The notes under the pieces: model-generated
Seen by the model: only the letters and a program-made list of their open reading frames with translations
Told to the model about the DNA's origin: nothing
Databases searched by the model: none
Source of the DNA: Xylocopa sonorina
Lineage: Eukaryota > Arthropoda > Insecta > Hymenoptera > Apidae
NCBI RefSeq assembly: GCF_050948175.1
Contig: NW_027490391.1
Location: 327,858 to 391,857, forward strand
Length of the DNA: 64,000 nucleotides
Direction of reading: 5' to 3'
Program-made: the position numbers and the translations under genes
Part shown: positions 59,754 to 64,000 of the stretch, piece after piece
Numbering within the stretch: position 1 is the first letter of the stretch
Layout: each line of letters begins with the position of its first letter

Positions 59754-61179
59754 CATGACACTTCGCAAATCATATTATATCTTACCATGAAACATAGAAA
59801 TGAGATGCGATATCGCGTTTTAAGAAGCATTAGAACTCTATTGCTTCGATACCTAAACATCTGCAGACGCTATTTCCTAGCAAGGAAGTGTCGCATTTAC
59901 ATTCAATTGAAGTGTAGACGAGGAATACATAACACTTCGCAAATCATATTATATCTTACCATGAAACATAGAAATGAGATGCGATATCGCGTTTTAAGAA
60001 GCATTAGAAAGCTATTGCTACGATACGTAGACATCTGCAAACGCTATTTCCTAGCGAGGAAGTATCGCAATCACATTCATTTGAAGTGTAGACGAGGAAT
60101 ACATAACACTTCGCAAATCATGTTATATCTTACCATGAAACATAGAAACGAGATGCGATATCGCGTTTTAAGAATCATATGAACTCTATTGCTACGATAC
60201 GTAGACATCTGCAATCGCTATTTCCTAGCAAGGAAGTGTCGCATTTACATTCATTTGCAGTGTAGACGAGGAATACATGATACTTCGCAAATCATATTAT
60301 ATCTTACCATGAAACATAGAAATGAGATGCGATATCGCGTTTTAAGAAGCATTAGAACACTATTGCTACGATAGGTAGACATTTGCAAACGCTATTTCCA
60401 AGCAAAGAAGTGTCGCATTTACATTCATTTGAAGTGTAGGCGAGGAATACATAACACTTCGCAAATCATATTATATCTTACCATGAAACATAGAAATGAG
60501 ATGCGATATCGCGTTTTAAGAAGCATTAGAACTCTATTGCTTCGATACCTACACATCTGCAGACGCTATTTCCTAGCAAGGAAGTGTCGCATTTACATTC
60601 ATTTGAAGTGTAGACGAGGAATACATCACACTTCGCAAATCATATTATATCTTACCATGAAACATAGAAATGAGATGCGATATCGCGTTTTAAGAAGCAT
60701 TAGAGCTCTATTGCTTCGATACCTAAACATCTGCAGACGCTATTTCCTAGCAAGGAAGTGTCGCATTTACATTCATTTGAAGTGTAGACGAGGAATACAT
60801 AACACTTCGCAAATCATATTATATCTTACCATGAAACATAGAAATGAGATGCGATATCGCGTTTTAAGAAGCATTAGAAAGCTATTGCTACGATACGTAG
60901 ACATCTGCAAACGCTATTTCCTAGCGAGGAAGTATCGCAATCACATTCATTTGAAGTGTAGACGAGGAATACATAACACTTCGCAAATCATGTTATATCT
61001 TACCATGAAACATAGAAACGAGATGCGATATCGCGTTTTAAGAATCATATGAACTCTATTGCTACGATACGTAGACATCTGCAATCGCTATTTCCTAGCA
61101 AGGAAGTGTCGCATTTACATTCATTTGCAGTGTAGACGAGGAATACATGATACTTCGCAAATCATATTATATCTTACCA
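59754..61179. repeat. 174-bp satellite array, block D, inverted
   Basis: About eight monomers (1426 bp) in the orientation opposite to blocks A-C; the 58-codon open frame is here on the plus strand. Subtypes match those around 37.7-38.6 kb and block C, with an internal 870-bp (5-monomer) repeat (60181 and 61051 landmarks). It is bounded by E2 on the left and E3 on the right, which are themselves in inverted orientation. It was therefore most likely flipped in place. Confidence 0.95.
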
Positions 61180-62740
61180 TGTAACGTCAGGCGTACCGCC
61201 TGCCACCCTCCGGCGTCCACCTCATCATCCCCAGCATCCGTATCCGGAGCCCCTGCACACGGGCCACCCGCCGACTCGCCGTCCCTACAGAAGGAGACAA
61301 AGGTACGAGAGGGAAGAGGGATGCAGCATGCCGCGCCCACGCGCGATCTCCGCACACGAGGGGGAGGACTTCACCCCGTATTACGAGGGCGAGGAGCTCT
61401 CCGACACATACTGGGTCGAATCCCCAGCGATCACGAAGCCCTATACGTACTTCTCGTACATGTGGGATTAGAATAAGCACACTACTCATATATGTACATA
61501 CACACCAACACACACCTAGATTTAAGTAAATATATGTATATATTTTATTCATGCACGGTTATGTTCCGTGCACTCGCGCGCACACTCGACGCTCGCCGCT
61601 CACGCTTAACGCGGGCCGCGCCCCACTCCGAACGGCCGCCCCACCACGAGGGCCGAGCGGCCGCCCTACTCCGACCGTCCGCCCCACCGCGAGGGCCCAG
61701 CGACTCGCGCGCCGCGCGACCCGAGGAGGTCGCGGACGCGAGATCCGAGAGTCAGTTCCAATCTCACCTCCGAACCGGAGAGTTGGTATCTCATCTCCGA
61801 ACTGGAGAGTTCGTATCTCACCTCCGAACCGGAGAGTTCGTATCTCATCTCCGAACCGAGGAGTTCTAATCCAGCATCCGAACGATGCACTTCCGATCCG
61901 AGCAATAGGCTCATTCGCAACGAGCAATTAGCTCTAATGCATTCGTCTCTATCCATACTCCCATAGCGGAGTCCATTCGATACTTTATACTATTTCTAAT
62001 TCTCATTGTAATCGCTAATCAGTAACTTAGAATTTAGTCAAGTGTATCTAGTATAGTGAAATCATAGAATATAGTTTATTTTTACCAGATTCAAAGTATC
62101 TTTATTCGAGTTCAAATACAATTCCTTAATTCTACTCCACGGGTACGCTCGCGATTATTCTATTTCTATATCTCATCTGCGATAGTCTTGAGGCTCGACG
62201 ACTAGAGCGAACCAGCGCTTAGTTGCTCCATCCTCACTTCTACCGTATACAGAATATCTTGCGCCCAGGTTGATCCCGGTAAGCTAGAGCGAACCAACGC
62301 TTAGCCGCGCCGTACTCGACCGAAGTTCAAGTATTCTCGACGAGCCTTGCACCTCCGACAAAGCGTACACGACGCGCGGGGAGGAGAGAGTTTATTCGTC
62401 GTCTCGCTCGGGAATACGTGGGTGATGCACCGGAATATTCAATTTCCTGCGTTCGAGTCCTGGTTCCTGTGAAGGAGGTTTCCTTCGCCGCACGACCCGT
62501 ACCTCCGTTCCAGCCGTACGCCGCCGCCATCCCGGTTGCGGATCCAAGGCGCTCCAGGTACCTGGAAAGAGAAATCAGACAGTAGAATCAAGCCATCACA
62601 AGGTAAGTTTCGTGTTAATTACCGTTTTATCGAGTCCGAAACGCCAACGAACCCGGTCCGGACGCAATTCGCGTTATTTTCGGGAACGGTTACGACTTTG
62701 TGCCACCGTTGCGAGCGCAACCGCACCTCGGGACGTGACA
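61180..62740 (+). repeat. E3 5' LTR (1561 bp)
   Basis: Shares with the E2 3' LTR the roughly 70-bp deletion (CCCGTACCTCC junction near 62497), four tandem units (about 61761-61868), ACTCATATATG, and the loss of the LTR-frame ATG. I noticed only about one difference (CTCGCCGCTC versus CTCGCGGCTC). These two LTRs are best read as the original pair of a single insertion. Confidence 0.93.
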
Positions 62741-62753
62741 CGAAAGTTATTTT

Positions 62754-62771
62754 TGGTGACAGCGGTGGGAT
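62754..62771 (+). promoter_or_regulatory. E3 primer binding site
   Basis: Same 18-nt tRNA-Leu-like PBS as E1, 13 nt after the LTR. Confidence 0.7.
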
Positions 62772-62822
62772 AGCCACGCGTTTCCTCCGGAAATTCCGCC
62801 GAAAGGAACCGCGAAACTAGAT

Positions 62823-64000
62823 ATGGCAACCCGGACTCCGACAAAAACGCGCCAGCAGACACAGCGAGCCGCCGCGATGGCCGATTCTGAACGCGAAAAA
62901 CGCACTAGCAGAACGCTTGATTTCCAAGACGCTATCGCCGAGCCTCTTCCTAGTACCGCGCAACAAAATACTTCCGCGAAAAATACGAAAGCGACCGATC
63001 CGAGTAATGCCGCGTTGCTCCAGCAAATAGAAATTTTACGCCGTGAATTAGAATCTATTCGCAGAACGCCTGATTTAACGCGCGACGATACCGTTTCGCT
63101 GGATATTCCTCGGGGAAATCCGCTTTCCGCACATAATTCGAGCTCTGATTTCAATACAAATAGTTCGCAACACGACGAGCTATCGCTTAAGCAGGCCCTC
63201 GAAGCCGTGCCGACATTCGATGGTCAGAACATTCCTATTCTTCAGTTTACCCGAGCGTGTAAACGCGCTTATGAGCTTATCCCTAATGGGTGCGAGCGAA
63301 CTTTCACACGCCTGCTTAAGGGAAAACTCAAGGGTCGTGCCTACGCCGCGCTAGAAGACGAGCCGTGTTACACAATACTCGAATTAACGGACGTTCTTCG
63401 CAGCACTTTTTGCTCCGTAAAATCAGCTCATCATTATCGGGGTGAACTTGCAAATATATTCATGCGCGCGAACGAGCACATTCTAGATTACATCGGTCGA
63501 GTAAAAGATCTTAGAACCGCTATAATTGATTGCGAGAGGCTTGCTCGACGAGACACACCGGAATCGCTCGATGACGTAGACGCGCTCACATTACAATGTT
63601 TTAAAGACGGTCTCATTCCGGAAATTCGAATGCAAATGACGATAAATTCATTCGGCACATTGCGAGAAACGTTCGCTCGAGCGCGAGAACTTTACCAAAT
63701 GCACGAACGTGATTGCAACCGACTAGGTAGATCGCGTGCCGCGCGACCAGAATTGCGCGAAAAACCAGCCGAAATTATTTGCCGAAAATGCAATAATATC
63801 GGACATTACGCGACCGAGTGTCGGTTCAGACCGCCATCGCCGTACCGACCGCAGGAATACTTGCGATCCAGGGACGTACCGCCTCCTACTCGAGGCCCCC
63901 GCGTACGAACAACCGAGACAAATCGTAGCCAGGGACGCGCCCAAATTTTGTCGCTATTGCAAGACCCCGGGGCACGAAATAGGCGAGTGCCGAAAAAGGC
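62823..64000 (+). CDS. E3 Gag, truncated by window end and frameshifted
   Basis: Starts at the same ATG as E1 and E2 and is open to the window end. The capsid-like region and the first CCHC knuckle (residues 320-333) are intact. One extra C in the run at 63896-63900 (five C against four in E2) moves the reading into the pol frame at about residue 358, so the second knuckle is lost from this frame and Gag runs on as N-terminal Pol-frame sequence. The 60-bp linker DNA missing from E1 is present. Either the copy is damaged, giving an inadvertent Gag-Pol fusion, or the C run holds a sequencing error. Confidence 0.8.
   Translation, partial: MATRTPTKTRQQTQRAAAMADSEREKRTSRTLDFQDAIAEPLPSTAQQNTSAKNTKATDPSNAALLQQIEILRRELESIRRTPDLTRDDTVSLDIPRGNPLSAHNSSSDFNTNSSQHDELSLKQALEAVPTFDGQNIPILQFTRACKRAYELIPNGCERTFTRLLKGKLKGRAYAALEDEPCYTILELTDVLRSTFCSVKSAHHYRGELANIFMRANEHILDYIGRVKDLRTAIIDCERLARRDTPESLDDVDALTLQCFKDGLIPEIRMQMTINSFGTLRETFARARELYQMHERDCNRLGRSRAARPELREKPAEIICRKCNNIGHYATECRFRPPSPYRPQEYLRSRDVPPPTRGPRVRTTETNRSQGRAQILSLLQDPGARNRRVPKK

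Larger units (their letters stand above)
61180..64000 (+). mobile_element. E3: 5' part of a third retrotransposon, cut by the window end
   Basis: LTR 61180-62740, PBS 62754-62771, gag from 62823 running out of the window. The 4 bp before it, ACCA, is the reverse complement of the TGGT left of E2, not a duplication of its own right flank as far as can be seen. The LTR is of the same haplotype and length (1561 bp) as the E2 left LTR. The right end is not visible. Confidence 0.93.

Overview
The window is eukaryotic, repeat-dominated, non-genic DNA. It is most likely pericentromeric or centromeric heterochromatin of an arthropod, probably an insect. That guess rests on a homogeneous 174-bp satellite and a Ty3/gypsy-type retroelement with a tRNA-Leu-like primer site. 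No species can be named from the sequence. I see no host gene, tRNA, rRNA, CRISPR array or bacterial feature.

Layout: 1-28940 is a tandem array of an AT-rich 174-bp monomer (about 166 copies) with several layers of segmental and higher-order duplication. 28941-30555 is a solo LTR. 30556-39126 is satellite again, including two tandem copies of an 18-monomer, 3133-bp unit. 39127-48204 is a complete LTR retrotransposon (E1, plus strand, 9078 bp) with 4-bp target duplications. 48205-49104 is a short satellite block. 49105-59753 is a second near-complete element (E2, minus strand), whose left LTR is split by a nested solo LTR at 49268-50854. 59754-61179 is a satellite block in the opposite orientation to all the others. 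61180-64000 is the 5' part of a third element (E3, plus strand), cut by the window end.

The retroelement has LTRs of about 1.56-1.62 kb (TGT...ACA), a PBS resembling the complement of tRNA-Leu, gag (capsid plus two CCHC knuckles) and pol (protease, RT, RNase H, DD35E integrase with GPY/F), in that order. There is no env. Pol lies in the -1 frame of gag. A G GGA AAC heptamer in the gag frame, followed after 6 nt by a stem, is a convincing frameshift site. The pol frame continues through the polypurine tract and 97 codons into the 3' LTR.

The most informative structural signal is that E2 and E3 are recombinant. The outer flank of E2 (TGGT) and the inner flank of E3 (ACCA) are the two halves of one target duplication, and LTR haplotypes are swapped in the same way. 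The inverted satellite block between them is therefore best explained by crossing-over between two inverted elements. Two of four satellite insertions also fall at the centre of short dyad symmetries in the monomer.
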